Source of the DNA: Kribbella sp. NBC_01245
Lineage (GTDB): Bacteria; Actinomycetota; Actinomycetes; Propionibacteriales; Kribbellaceae
Reading direction: 5' to 3'
DNA: 64,000 nucleotides
Assembly (NCBI RefSeq): GCF_036226525.1
Contig: NZ_CP108487.1
Span: 930,001 to 994,000 of the forward strand
The notes beneath the pieces were generated by a model. The model was given only the letters and a program-made list of their open reading frames with translations. It made no database searches and was not told the DNA's origin. Both the position numbers and the translations under genes were made by a program. Each line of letters begins with the position of its first letter. The first letter of the stretch is position 1. Shown here piece after piece: positions 9,612-19,138 of this stretch.

Positions 9612-11294
9612 ATGCGTCGTACACCGAAGCTGCCCGTGTCCCGACTCTTGCTGGCGGCGGTGATGGTGCTCGGCGTCGTACCCGGCGGGACGGCTGTGGC
9701 CGCCCTCGACGCTGAAACCCCGCAGGTGGTCAGATTCCACGGTGGGGGCTACGACCGGGCCGACTCGATCGCGGTTGACCCCGCCGGGAACGTGTACGTC
9801 GGCGGCTCCGTGGACAGCGCCGGCGGCGGATCTACGTTCGCGGTGGTCAAGTTGAGCCCGCAGGGCACCGTGCTGTGGACCGGCCGGTACAGCGGGTCCC
9901 GCGGCGGAGTCGGCGGCAGCGCCCTGGCCGTCACCGCCGATGGCGCGGGCAACGTGTACGCCGCCGGATGGACCGGTGATGGCGTCATCTTCAACAACAA
10001 CATCGACTACCTGGTAGTGAAGCTCGGGCCCGACGGAGTCGAGCGCTGGGCCCAGCGGTACGACGGCCCGGCCCGGGGATTCGACCAGGCCACCGAGGTG
10101 GCGGTCGACGGAACCGGGAGCGCCTACGTCAGCGGTTTCTCCTACGGCCAGAACCAGAACCAGGCCTTCGACTGGACGACCCACAAGTACAGCTCCACCG
10201 GCGCGCTGCTGTGGGAGCGCCGGCACAGCGGACCGGGGACGAACGACGACCGGGTCGCCGACCTGATGCTTGCGCCGGATGGCAATCTCGTCGTCACCGG
10301 CTTCACCAAGAACTCCGGCGACGGGCTGACCAACGACCTGGAGACGCTCAGCTACGACCCGGCCGGGAACCTCGTCTGGCAGACCCGCTGGACCGACACC
10401 GCCGGGAGCCACGAGTCACCGGCGGACCTCGACCTGGACGCCGCCGGCCGGATCACAGTGACCGGTACAACAGCCGAGAACGCCGGCCCGTACGCGGTGC
10501 CGACGCCGATCACCCTGCGATACGACCGCAGCGGGAATCTGCTGCAGACGATCCGGGCCGGCGGGGCGAGCGTGGACGCCGACACTTCCGGTGGGTTCGT
10601 GCTCGCTGGGTTCTTCCTCGAGCCGCCGGGGGTGTCGTCGGTCGCCAGGTACGACGCGACGGGCGCGCGAGTGTGGTCGACCCCGCTCACGGTGAACGCG
10701 GAGGACGCGCTGTCCGGGCTGTCGGTCGGGGCGGATTCGACGGGGGCGGTAACGCTGGCCGGTACCGCCAGGAACGTGTTCGTGCACAACGACGACTACC
10801 TCACCGTTCGCTATGCCCCGGACGGCCGGGAGCTGTGGCGGCACCGATTCAACGGCCCGGCCGGTGGCGATGACCGGGTCGCCGGGCTCGCTGTCGACGG
10901 CGCCGATACGGCGGTCGTGACCGGCACCTCTTGGAACGGTTACCTGTCGTCCAAGGGGACAGCCGACGACATCGTGACGCTGCGCTTCCCGGCCGCGGCC
11001 GCGCCCGCGTTGGTTGCCCCCAGCAACCTGGCCGCGACCGGGGTGTCGGCCGGCCAGATTCGGCTGACCTGGCAGGACAACGCGGGCACTGAGGACGGCT
11101 TCCGGATCGAGCGCTGCCAGGGCATCGGCTGCACCGGGTTCGTGCAGGTCGCGACGGTCGGGCACGATGTCACGGCGTACACCGACGGCGGGCTGGCGCG
11201 GAACACCCAGTACAGCTATCGGGTCCGCGCCTTCGACGCCGACGAGGTCTCGCCGTACTCGAACACGGCCACCGGCAAGACCCGTCGGCGCTGA
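9612..11294 (+). CDS. Secreted beta-propeller (SBBP-like) protein with C-terminal fibronectin type III domain
   Basis: Taken from the ATG at 9612 the product is 560 residues with a signal peptide (about 1-35). Residues ~45-465 contain about seven repeats of ~60 residues built on 'DPAGNVYVGG', 'VKLSPQGTVLWT' and 'YDPAGNLVWQTRWT', the pattern of SBBP/delta-60 propellers. A fibronectin type III domain follows at ~470-560 (VAPSNLAATGVSAGQIRLTWQDNAGTED region). It is probably an extracellular binding or scaffold protein. An in-frame GTG three codons earlier is an alternative start. No enzyme motif is seen. Confidence 0.75.
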   Translation: MRRTPKLPVSRLLLAAVMVLGVVPGGTAVAALDAETPQVVRFHGGGYDRADSIAVDPAGNVYVGGSVDSAGGGSTFAVVKLSPQGTVLWTGRYSGSRGGVGGSALAVTADGAGNVYAAGWTGDGVIFNNNIDYLVVKLGPDGVERWAQRYDGPARGFDQATEVAVDGTGSAYVSGFSYGQNQNQAFDWTTHKYSSTGALLWERRHSGPGTNDDRVADLMLAPDGNLVVTGFTKNSGDGLTNDLETLSYDPAGNLVWQTRWTDTAGSHESPADLDLDAAGRITVTGTTAENAGPYAVPTPITLRYDRSGNLLQTIRAGGASVDADTSGGFVLAGFFLEPPGVSSVARYDATGARVWSTPLTVNAEDALSGLSVGADSTGAVTLAGTARNVFVHNDDYLTVRYAPDGRELWRHRFNGPAGGDDRVAGLAVDGADTAVVTGTSWNGYLSSKGTADDIVTLRFPAAAAPALVAPSNLAATGVSAGQIRLTWQDNAGTEDGFRIERCQGIGCTGFVQVATVGHDVTAYTDGGLARNTQYSYRVRAFDADEVSPYSNTATGKTRRR

Positions 11295-11325
11295 CCCCAC
11301 GCCCTCAATCGACGCAGCGGCAGAA

Positions 11326-12823
11326 TCAGCCGTTGAACTTGAAGATCCAGAGGCCGCTGTCGCGGTCGCTGGCTGCGACGTACTCCTGCCCGTTGCTCCG
11401 GAACACCTGGACGCCCCAGAAGTTGTTGCCGTCAGGGTCGATGTAGTGGCCTTTCTCGACGATCTTGTCGTTCTCGATCTCCGCGACGCGGAAGCCACCG
11501 GAGTAGTAGGAGAAGTACAGCCTGTTGGCCACCTCGTGCGACGTTGCGACCTCGTGGACCGAGAGATCGCCGAACCCGCTTGCGAACGCGGGATCGTGCG
11601 CCTGCGGGATGGCGTAGGTGTCAAGCTCGGTCATCTTCCCGTTCTGGTTCCGGAACAGGTGGACGTAGCCCCAGCCGTCGAAGTACGACGAGAAGCTCAG
11701 CGTGTCACCTGTCGCGCCGAGGGCGATCGGCGCCTGCTGCGTACCGTCACCGGCAAGGCAGGCCGCATCGTCGTACGGCGCGCCGAAGATCGCGAAGCCC
11801 TGGCCGCGCGGGGCCACGCCGAAGGTCGGGATGTCACCTGCAACGCTCATGCCCAGGGACTGGGCACGAGGAAGCCGCTTTCCGCCGCTTCCGGATCCGG
11901 GTCGGTGAAGTCGGTGTCACCGAGATACACGGGATTGTGCACGTTGGTCATGTCGACCTTGACGTAGCCGGCGTCCCAGTACGACAGCAGCATGACCTGC
12001 TTGCCGTTGATCTGCTTCACGACCATGTCGTGGAGGAACACCTCGACCAGGTTGTCCGGCGCGGCCTGGAGGATCTGCGGGAACCTCTCGTGCAGGTCGT
12101 ACTCCGCGGTCAGGAACGCCTTCTTCGGGTTGGTGATGTCGATGATGTCGACGTCCATACCCTCCTCGTTGTCCACGATGACGGCGTAGGCCTTGTCGCC
12201 CGCGTCCCACGCGAAGACGCTGTGGATCTCGTTCGCTGCCTTCTTACCCTGCCCGTTGACGGTGAAGTCGCCGATTCCCTCGGCCAGCGGGGTCGGGTGC
12301 TCGGGATTCGTGACGTCGTACAGGTTCATCCCGCCGAAGCCCGCTTTGTCGTTGCACTTCTCGTTGTTGGACACGAGCAGGTCGCCGTTGAAATACGGGG
12401 TGTCGATGTGCAGCGCCTGGACGCCCTCGCCGGGGTAGCTTCCTTCCTTGGCCTGGATGAAGGCGACTTCACGGGGATGGGAGACATCGGCGATGTTGAC
12501 CACGTGAACGCCGTTGTACTTGCAGGTTACGACGCCCATGCGGCAAGGTAGGCATAGTTGCCGAGGACACCGACGTCGGCAATCTTCTCCGGTACGACGT
12601 TCTTCAGCTTCAGCTTGCTGACGAGGTCGACATTGGCCGTCTTGCTCCCCGGCAAATGGCCCGTAGTCACGCGATGCTGCTGTGCGTCACGTGAACTGTC
12701 GGACACGTGCAGGCCACCGTCGGACTCCGGTTCTGGGTGTGCAGCTGCGATTCCGCTCATTGTGGTCATGGCCAGCGCACTGACGACGACGCCGACGAGA
12801 CCTCGATGCGATCTTCTGGGCAT
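11326..12823 (-). pseudogene. LVIVD-repeat protein gene broken by two frameshifts
   Basis: Three consecutive minus-strand frames form one LVIVD protein. The first (ATG 12823, GGAG upstream, Sec signal peptide ending SGIAAAHPEPE) reads to about 12540 and ends in YLAAWAS. The second continues at once with GVVTCKYNGVHVVNIADVSHP, so restoring one G in the run TGGGCG near 12538 would join them. A second break at about 11850 separates ESGFLVPSPWA from the last part, which carries GGFRVAEIEND and the final GLWIFKFNG. Around the second break the sequence expected between the blades seems shortened, so a small deletion is possible there. It could be a true pseudogene or an assembly error. The family is the same as the genes at 1347 and 2805 but from a different subgroup. 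Confidence 0.7.
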
Positions 12824-13055
12824 GGATGCTCCACTGATATCCAGGCCCGTCGCTGCGGGCGTCTGGATCCCCGAGCACTTGCAGCTAAGCAGAGATCGTG
12901 TGGTTGAGAAGACCGACATCGCTGTCACGTCAGAGGTTGACAGGGGACCACGATCCCGCTCGAACGCCAGTTCGCGACTTGGATGGCGTAAAAAGGGGCT
13001 GTGAACAACAAACGTCGTGCCCGGCCGGCGCGCTGAACCTGGCGGTGGAAAGCGG

Positions 13056-14354
13056 ATGTCCAGGACTCAGCTGATCCTCACGGCCGATGAAGCGCGGATG
13101 CTGCACGGTGCGGATGGCGACGGGGTCGCTCTGGCGATGCGGGTTCTGGTCGGCCTCAGCCGGGCCCTTGGGGCGTCGCGGCTCGTCGAGATCACCTCGG
13201 CGCATGTCGACTCGTGCCTGTACCACGGCAAGGTCAGCCTCGACTTCGCCAACCGCCTGGTCGAGCTTGGCGGGTCCGTGCGGGTGCCCACCACGCTGAA
13301 TGTCGGGTCGATGGATCTGCTCCACCCTGGTCTGGTCCGCACGAAGACCGACACCGAGCGGGAGGTCGCACTGAAGGGGCGACAATTGATGTCGGCGTAC
13401 CTGGCGCTCGGGTGTCAGGCCACCTGGACCTGCGCTCCGTACCAGTTGCCGGGGCGTCCCGCCCTGGGCGAGCACATCGCGTGGGCGGAGTCGAATGCCA
13501 TCGTGTTCGCGAACTCGGTGCTCGGTGCGCGGACGGACCGGTACGGAGACTTCCTGGACATCTGCGCCGCGATCACGGGCCGGGCACCGTTCTCCGGCCT
13601 CCAGACGGACGAGGCCAGGAGAGGAACAGCCGTGTTCGACTGCGGCGCTCTCGGACGCGACTTCCTCCAGACCGAGCTGGCCTACCCACTACTCGGTCAC
13701 TACGTCGGCTCGGTGGCCGGTGCTGAGAATCCAGTTCTGGTCGGCATACCCACTGATGTCAGTGAGGACAGGCTCAAGGCCTTCGGTGCGGCCGCGGCAT
13801 CGTCCGGTGGCGTTGCGATGTTCCACGTCGTCGGTGTGACGCCGGAGGCAGCCACCCTCGAGCATGCGCTGCAGGGCAGGCCTCCGCAGAGCACCCGCGA
13901 AGTCGGCCGGGAGGTCCTCCGGGCCACCCGGGCCGAGCTGTCGACGTTCTCGTCGGGCCGCCTCGACGCGGTGAGCGTCGGGACACCACACGCGTCGTAC
14001 GCCGAGTGCGAGCTGCTCGCCGACCTACTCCGCGAGGGTCCTCCGATCCACCGCGACGTGGCGTTCTACCTGTCCACCGGCCGGGCGACGTTGGCACAGG
14101 CCGAGCAGAGCGGCGTACTGCGGATCCTCGAGTCAGCCGGCGTCACCGTAGTCGTCGACACCTGCACGTACGTGACGTCGATCCTGGCTCCGGGCTTGAA
14201 GAACGTGATGACCAATTCGGCGAAGTGGGCCCATTATGCGCCCGGCAACATCAACGTCGATGTCGTGCTCGGATCGGTCCACGAGTGCGTTGCATCCGCC
14301 CGGCTCGGACACGTTGCTCTGGACAACTCTCTCTTTGTGGAGGGACCGCCATGA
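13056..14354 (+). CDS. Aconitase X (AcnX) catalytic subunit
   Basis: The 432-residue protein matches the DUF521/AcnX family through ADEARMLHGADG at the N-terminus, AWAESNAIVFANSVLGARTD in the middle, and VVVDTCTYV plus MTNSAKWAHYAPG near the C-terminus. AcnX enzymes are Fe-S or metal-dependent dehydratases. Known activities are phosphomevalonate dehydratase in archaea and cis-3-hydroxy-L-proline dehydratase in bacteria; the second is more likely here. The ATG at 13056 is chosen since the signature begins directly after it and GGTGGAAAG precedes it. The stop overlaps the small-subunit start (ATGA). The transporter genes that follow suggest that the substrate is imported. Confidence 0.85.
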   Translation: MSRTQLILTADEARMLHGADGDGVALAMRVLVGLSRALGASRLVEITSAHVDSCLYHGKVSLDFANRLVELGGSVRVPTTLNVGSMDLLHPGLVRTKTDTEREVALKGRQLMSAYLALGCQATWTCAPYQLPGRPALGEHIAWAESNAIVFANSVLGARTDRYGDFLDICAAITGRAPFSGLQTDEARRGTAVFDCGALGRDFLQTELAYPLLGHYVGSVAGAENPVLVGIPTDVSEDRLKAFGAAAASSGGVAMFHVVGVTPEAATLEHALQGRPPQSTREVGREVLRATRAELSTFSSGRLDAVSVGTPHASYAECELLADLLREGPPIHRDVAFYLSTGRATLAQAEQSGVLRILESAGVTVVVDTCTYVTSILAPGLKNVMTNSAKWAHYAPGNINVDVVLGSVHECVASARLGHVALDNSLFVEGPP

Positions 14355-14764
14355 TGGTTCAGGCCGAGGCGCTCACCAACGGTGCCGCAGTAGGCTGCAC
14401 GATGCGGCTGACCGAACCGCTCTCCTTGTGGGGCGGCACGGACGACAGTGGGCGCATCGTCGATCCGCACCACCCGCAGTACGGCGCAGTCCTTGTGGGC
14501 CGCGTGCTCCTGATGGAGTCTGGACGTGGATCGAGCTCGAGCTCGAGTGTGCTGGCCGAGCAGATCAGGTCGGGAGCGGCCCCGGCCGCGATCGTGCTGG
14601 CCAGGGCAGACGGGATCCTCGTCCTCGGCGCGATCGTCGCCGCCGAGCTGTACGGCCTCGCTGTTCCGATCCTTGTGGTCGAACCACAGCGGCACGCAGA
14701 CATTCCGGGGGATCTCGTGGTCCGGGTCCGAGCCTCGTCAAGCGGCGGCACGATCACCTGGTAG
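14351..14764 (+). CDS. Aconitase X swivel-domain subunit (DUF126)
   Basis: The 137-residue protein begins with ATG at 14351, overlapping the large subunit by four bases. It shows the DUF126 pattern: LSLWGGTDDSGRIVDPHHPQYG near the start, a serine-rich active-site loop ESGRGSSSSSSVLAEQI around residue 55, and PAAIVLARADGILVLGAI after it. In AcnX the small swivel domain closes over the catalytic subunit and supplies the serine loop to the active site. Its presence next to the large subunit completes the enzyme. The pairing and overlap leave little doubt on identity; the substrate remains inferred. Confidence 0.85.
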   Translation: MMVQAEALTNGAAVGCTMRLTEPLSLWGGTDDSGRIVDPHHPQYGAVLVGRVLLMESGRGSSSSSSVLAEQIRSGAAPAAIVLARADGILVLGAIVAAELYGLAVPILVVEPQRHADIPGDLVVRVRASSSGGTITW

Positions 14765-14876
14765 CCGCCTGGGCACGTGGAGTTGTAGTTGGATCCTGCC
14801 GTCCCGACTCGGAGTAGCATCGATTCAGTCGCCACCGACTTCGTGGCGCAGCAGGCAACCTCCTGGAGGAGGTGCG

Positions 14877-16148
14877 ATGGGTACACGCAGGTATCAGTTC
14901 GTGGCCTGTCTCGTCGGTGCGTTGGCGCTGGTCGGCGCCGCTTGCGCTCCTGAGGAACAGAAGGCCACAGAGTTCACGCCGGGCCCGTTGGGCGCCGTCA
15001 CCGTCGAACCAGGGGCACCGATCAAGATCGGGCTCATCCAAGCGATCAGCGGCGACACCGCGAGCCTGGGGCAGGACCAGGTGCGGGCGGTCGAGATCGC
15101 CATCGAAGACAAGGGCGGCAACCTTCTCGAGCACCCGGTCCGAACGCAGGTGGAGGACGACCTGTGCAAGGCCGAGGGCGGGACCATCGCCGGTCAGAAG
15201 CTCGCGGCCGATCCCCAGATCGCCGCGGTCGTCGGGAGCAGTTGCTCGGGTGCGGCAGTGCCGGCCATGGAGATTCTGTCGGGCAAGGGCGTCGTGATGA
15301 TCTCGGGGTCGAACACCTCCCCGAGCTTGACGTCCGACCTGCGGGGCAAGCAGGGCGGTGCCTTCAAGAAGGGTTACCTCCGGACCGCTCACAACGACAT
15401 CATTCAGGGCCAGGCGGCGGCGACCTTCGCCTTCCAGAAGCTCGGGGCGAAGCGGGCGGCGACGATCCACGATGGTGATCCGTACACCGAGGGGTTGGCC
15501 AATGCTTTCGGCTCCTCGTTCAAGGAGTTGGGTGGCACCATCTCGCTGGCCACCGCGATCAGTAAGGGCGACACGGACATGCGGCCTGTGCTGACCGAGG
15601 TCGCGGCGAGCAAACCCGATGTGGTGTTCTTCCCGATCTTCCAGCCGGAGGCCGACTTCATCGTCAAGCAGGCGAAGGGGTTCCCGCTGCTGGCCGACAC
15701 GAAGAAGCTGTTCGGCGCCGACGGTCTGCTTTCGGACACGTTCGTCGTCATCGGCCAGACGGAGGGCATGTACTTCTCCGGACCCGCCACGCCGACCGGG
15801 CCGACGTACCAGGAGTTGGTCGGCAAGTACGAGAAGAAGTACGGGGAGAAGCCCATCCAGGCCTTCCACGCGCACGCGTACGACGCCGTCAACATGATCT
15901 TCGCCGCGATCGAGAAGGTGGCGGTGAAGGACACTGACGGGACGGTCCACATCGATCGCCAGAAGCTCATCGACGCGATGTACGCGACCAAGGACTACCA
16001 AGGGCTGACCGGGACTCTGACGTGCGACAAGTTCGGCGACTGTGCCGACGCGAAGATCGACATCGTCCAGAACTCCCCGACGCAGAAGACGATCGACCAG
16101 GTCCGGGGGAACGTGCTGTTCACGTTCGTCCCGCCGGAAACCGGTTGA
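14877..16148 (+). CDS. Branched-chain-amino-acid-type ABC transporter substrate-binding lipoprotein
   Basis: The 423-residue protein starts at 14877 after an excellent GGAGGAGG. A lipoprotein signal ends in the lipobox VGAAC (Cys ~21-22). The mature part is a type I periplasmic-binding fold of the LivJ family: IKIGLIQAISGDTASLGQDQ, AAVVGSSCSGAAVPAMEIL, and AYDAVNMIFAAIEKVA near the end. It captures a small amine or amino-acid-like ligand outside the membrane and passes it to the permeases encoded next. A 112-base gap separates it from the AcnX subunit, enough for an internal promoter, but all genes are co-oriented. Confidence 0.85.
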   Translation: MGTRRYQFVACLVGALALVGAACAPEEQKATEFTPGPLGAVTVEPGAPIKIGLIQAISGDTASLGQDQVRAVEIAIEDKGGNLLEHPVRTQVEDDLCKAEGGTIAGQKLAADPQIAAVVGSSCSGAAVPAMEILSGKGVVMISGSNTSPSLTSDLRGKQGGAFKKGYLRTAHNDIIQGQAAATFAFQKLGAKRAATIHDGDPYTEGLANAFGSSFKELGGTISLATAISKGDTDMRPVLTEVAASKPDVVFFPIFQPEADFIVKQAKGFPLLADTKKLFGADGLLSDTFVVIGQTEGMYFSGPATPTGPTYQELVGKYEKKYGEKPIQAFHAHAYDAVNMIFAAIEKVAVKDTDGTVHIDRQKLIDAMYATKDYQGLTGTLTCDKFGDCADAKIDIVQNSPTQKTIDQVRGNVLFTFVPPETG

Positions 16149-16215
16149 CCGCGGGCGACCGGGCACCCGCGCACACCGGGTGCCCCGGCGCCTGACTGAC
16201 GGCTCGAGGAGGCAC

Positions 16216-17310
16216 ATGGCCAGAACCAACCTCGTGCCGCCCGGACCTGTCATCGGCAAGCGGGCATTCCAGCTCCCGGTCGTCGACGGCTTCCTCTGGC
16301 TGGTGCGGATCGCAGCGATCGCGCTGATCCTGATCGGCGCCACCCGCAGCATCGCCAGCGCACGCCTGAGTGGTCAGCAGTGGCGCGACCTTGTTGTGTT
16401 CGGGATCGCGCAAGGTTCCGTCTACGCGTTGGTTGCCCTCGGCTACACGATGGTCTACGGCGTGCTCCGGTTCATCAACTTCGCCCACGGCGAGGTGTTC
16501 ATGATCGGCGCGATGACCGGCTACTTCGTTACCGACGGACTCGCGCGAACGGCGCTCTGGGAGGCTGCCCCGTTCCTGTCGCTGTTCATCGCGCTGATCT
16601 GTTGTATGACTGTGTCGGCCCTCGTTGCCCTGCTACTCGAGCGCGTCGCCTACCGGCCGCTGCGAGGTGCACCGCGGCTGATCCCTTTCATTACCGCGAT
16701 CGGCGCGTCGTTCTTCCTGCAGTACACGATGGCGAGTCTGTTCGGCACGTCGGTGAAGTCCTACCCGGAGGTGGAGGTACTGACCGGATCCTTTACGTTG
16801 CTCGGTTTCCGGGTCCTCAGGGTTCATCTCCTGGTGATCGTCGCGGCGCTGGTGATCATGGCCGGCTTGTATCTGTACGTCGAGAAGACCAAGGCGGGCA
16901 AGGCGATGCGTGCTGTCTCCGAGGACCAGGAGACGGCGAAGCTGATGGGAATCAACGTCGACCGCACCATCGCGAGGGTCTTCGGAGTCGGCGGCGCGAT
17001 GGCGGGCGCGGCCGGTCTGCTGTTCGGGCTGGTGTTCCAGAACGTGTTCTTCCTCAGTGGGTTCCTGCCAGGCATCAAGGCCTTCACCGCCGCGGTTCTC
17101 GGTGGCATCGGCAACATCCCCGGCGCCGCGGTCGGCGGGCTCACCCTTGGCATGGTCGAGTCGATGGGGCCGAGCCTCGTCCTCGTCGGGCTCGGGATCC
17201 CCGCGGCCCATCAGCTCAAGGATGTGGTGGCCTTCGTGACGCTGGTTCTGGTACTGATCTTCCGTCCCACCGGCATTCTCGGCGAGCGGGTGAGTGAGGA
17301 TCGAGGATGA
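16216..17310 (+). CDS. livH: Branched-chain-amino-acid-type ABC transporter permease (LivH family)
   Basis: The 364-residue integral membrane protein has eight to nine hydrophobic segments and the LivH marks GIAQGSVYALVALGYTMVYGVLRFINFAHGE and AVLGGIGNIPGAAVGG (each seen as parts). A hydrophobic N-terminal extension of about 60 residues precedes the usual LivH start. The ATG at 16216 follows GAGGAGG. The gene overlaps the LivM gene by four bases (ATGA). It forms half of the membrane channel for the ligand bound by the preceding lipoprotein. The symbol refers to the family; the substrate here may not be a branched-chain amino acid. Confidence 0.85.
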   Translation: MARTNLVPPGPVIGKRAFQLPVVDGFLWLVRIAAIALILIGATRSIASARLSGQQWRDLVVFGIAQGSVYALVALGYTMVYGVLRFINFAHGEVFMIGAMTGYFVTDGLARTALWEAAPFLSLFIALICCMTVSALVALLLERVAYRPLRGAPRLIPFITAIGASFFLQYTMASLFGTSVKSYPEVEVLTGSFTLLGFRVLRVHLLVIVAALVIMAGLYLYVEKTKAGKAMRAVSEDQETAKLMGINVDRTIARVFGVGGAMAGAAGLLFGLVFQNVFFLSGFLPGIKAFTAAVLGGIGNIPGAAVGGLTLGMVESMGPSLVLVGLGIPAAHQLKDVVAFVTLVLVLIFRPTGILGERVSEDRG

Positions 17311-19127
17311 CGGCGACCGGTGAGCTTGCCGCTCTCGACCTCGTCCCCGCCGCCAAGGCCGGTCCGAGGGCTATCCGGCTCGGGCTCGTCGGGGGAGCAG
17401 TCGCTGTTTTCGTGTCGGTCAACGGCATGGTCGAGGCGTTCTCCGGGCGTCTGTTGCTCGGTTCCCTGACCCTTGGTGAAGCGTTGCTGCTGTCCGTCCC
17501 GCTGCTCATCGGCTACCTGGCGGGCCGGCCGGAGCCGGTGCTCGAGGGGTTTACCGCCCGGCGTCCTGGCTGGCGGAATGTCCTCGCCGGGCTGGTGGCC
17601 GGGCTCGTGAGTGGCGTGTCGATTGCGCTGTTCGTGTTGTTGCTCGCGAGCTTCGATATCCGCGGCGTCTTCCTGAACGCCACGCCCGAACTCGTCCGCG
17701 ATGGTCCCCGGATCCTGACCTTCGGGCTGAACCTCGGAGCGGGATTGGGCTTGTTGCTCGGCCTTTACGTCGCGCTGGGCAGTGCCGGCGGCGTACTCCA
17801 GGTGCTCCCCGGCGAGATCCGCCGGGCGATCCTGACCGCGCTCGGATGGGTGGCGGGGCTGGCGTTGATGCAGCCCGCCGTCGCCCAGGTGCTCCGCGGG
17901 CTCCAGGAGGAGTTGCGGATCTGGACCGCGCCGCTCACCGACTTCCTGTACGACGCCGGCGGCGCGCTGAGCGTCCCTGGGATCGCCACGATCGCGGCAG
18001 CGGTGTTCTCCCTTCAGTTGCTCGCGTCGCGCCGGCATCGCAAACCAGTCCGGACTCGGCTCGAGGAATTGCCCGACCGGTCCCGCCGCATCCTCAGAGT
18101 CGCAATCCTCGCCGCCCTCCTGCTACTCCTGGGCCTGCTCCCGCAGGTGATCGGGCCGTTCCTCAGCGAGGTGCTCAACATCGCCGGCATCTTCCTGCTG
18201 ATGGCGCTCGGTCTAAACATCGTGGTGGGTTTCGCCGGGCTGTTGGACCTCGGCTATGTCGCGTTCTTCGCGGTAGGCGCATACACGACCGCGCTCTTGA
18301 CGTCGCCGCAGTCGAGCATCGGTGTCGGGTGGATCTTTTGGCTCGCCGTGCCGTTCGTGATCCTTGCCGCCGCGGTCTCCGGGCTGATGGTCGGCACACC
18401 GGTACTGCGGATGCGCGGCGACTACCTCGCCATCGTCACCCTCGGGTTCGGCGAGATCGCGAGGCTGCTGTTCATCTCCGACTGGCTGAAACCCTTGTTC
18501 GGCGGGGCACAGGGGATCATCCAGGTCGGTGACATCAGCGTCGGGCCGGTCCAGATCCGGACGCCGGAAGCGTTCTTCTACGTCCTCTTCATCTTCGTGC
18601 TTCTCGCGGCTTACGCGACCTACGCCCTGCAGGACTCACGGATCGGCCGGGCGTGGATGGCGATGCGCGAGGACGAGGCGGTCGCCGAGGCGATGGGCGT
18701 CAACATCGTCACCGCCAAACTCTCCGCGTTCATCGTCGGCGCCGTGCTGGCAGGTTTCGGCGGCGCACTGTTCGCCACCAAGATCGGCTCGGTGTTCCCG
18801 CACAGCTTCAACGTGATCGTATCGATCACCGTTCTCGTCGTGATCATCGTGGGCGGTATGGCCAGCGTGCCAGGCGTCGTACTCGGCACCCTGGTACTTG
18901 TGGGTCTACCCGAGCTGCTGCGCGAGTTCGAGGAGTACCGCTTCCTCATCTATGGAGCGCTGCTGATCTTCATGATGCTGAAGCGGCCGGAGGGCTTCAT
19001 CCCGAGCGGACGCCGGGCCGAGGAGCTGCACGAGCAGGAGGTCGCCCAGGACGAGTGGCTGGGCCCGCAGGCAGCCGGATCCGACGAGACCCGTGCGACC
19101 GATGCCGACCGTAACGAACCGAACTGA
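17307..19127 (+). CDS. livM: Branched-chain-amino-acid-type ABC transporter permease (LivM family) with long N-terminal membrane extension
   Basis: The 606-residue protein is longer than a typical LivM of ~350-420. Residues ~1-240 hold about five extra hydrophobic segments without a recognised domain. Residues ~250-570 are LivM: LNIVVGFAGLLDLGYVAFFAVGAY, MRGDYLAIVTLGFGEIARLL and IVGGMASVPGVVLGTLVLV (as partial motifs). The C-terminal tail is charged and cytoplasmic. Translation is probably coupled to LivH by the ATGA overlap. It pairs with LivH to form the pore. Confidence 0.85.
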   Translation: MTATGELAALDLVPAAKAGPRAIRLGLVGGAVAVFVSVNGMVEAFSGRLLLGSLTLGEALLLSVPLLIGYLAGRPEPVLEGFTARRPGWRNVLAGLVAGLVSGVSIALFVLLLASFDIRGVFLNATPELVRDGPRILTFGLNLGAGLGLLLGLYVALGSAGGVLQVLPGEIRRAILTALGWVAGLALMQPAVAQVLRGLQEELRIWTAPLTDFLYDAGGALSVPGIATIAAAVFSLQLLASRRHRKPVRTRLEELPDRSRRILRVAILAALLLLLGLLPQVIGPFLSEVLNIAGIFLLMALGLNIVVGFAGLLDLGYVAFFAVGAYTTALLTSPQSSIGVGWIFWLAVPFVILAAAVSGLMVGTPVLRMRGDYLAIVTLGFGEIARLLFISDWLKPLFGGAQGIIQVGDISVGPVQIRTPEAFFYVLFIFVLLAAYATYALQDSRIGRAWMAMREDEAVAEAMGVNIVTAKLSAFIVGAVLAGFGGALFATKIGSVFPHSFNVIVSITVLVVIIVGGMASVPGVVLGTLVLVGLPELLREFEEYRFLIYGALLIFMMLKRPEGFIPSGRRAEELHEQEVAQDEWLGPQAAGSDETRATDADRNEPN

Positions 19128-19138
19128 TCGGGGTCAGC

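Noticed and set aside
12937..12942. TTGACA upstream of the AcnX cluster as a promoter -35 box
   Set aside because: No acceptable -10 box is seen at the right spacing, so I did not call a promoter.
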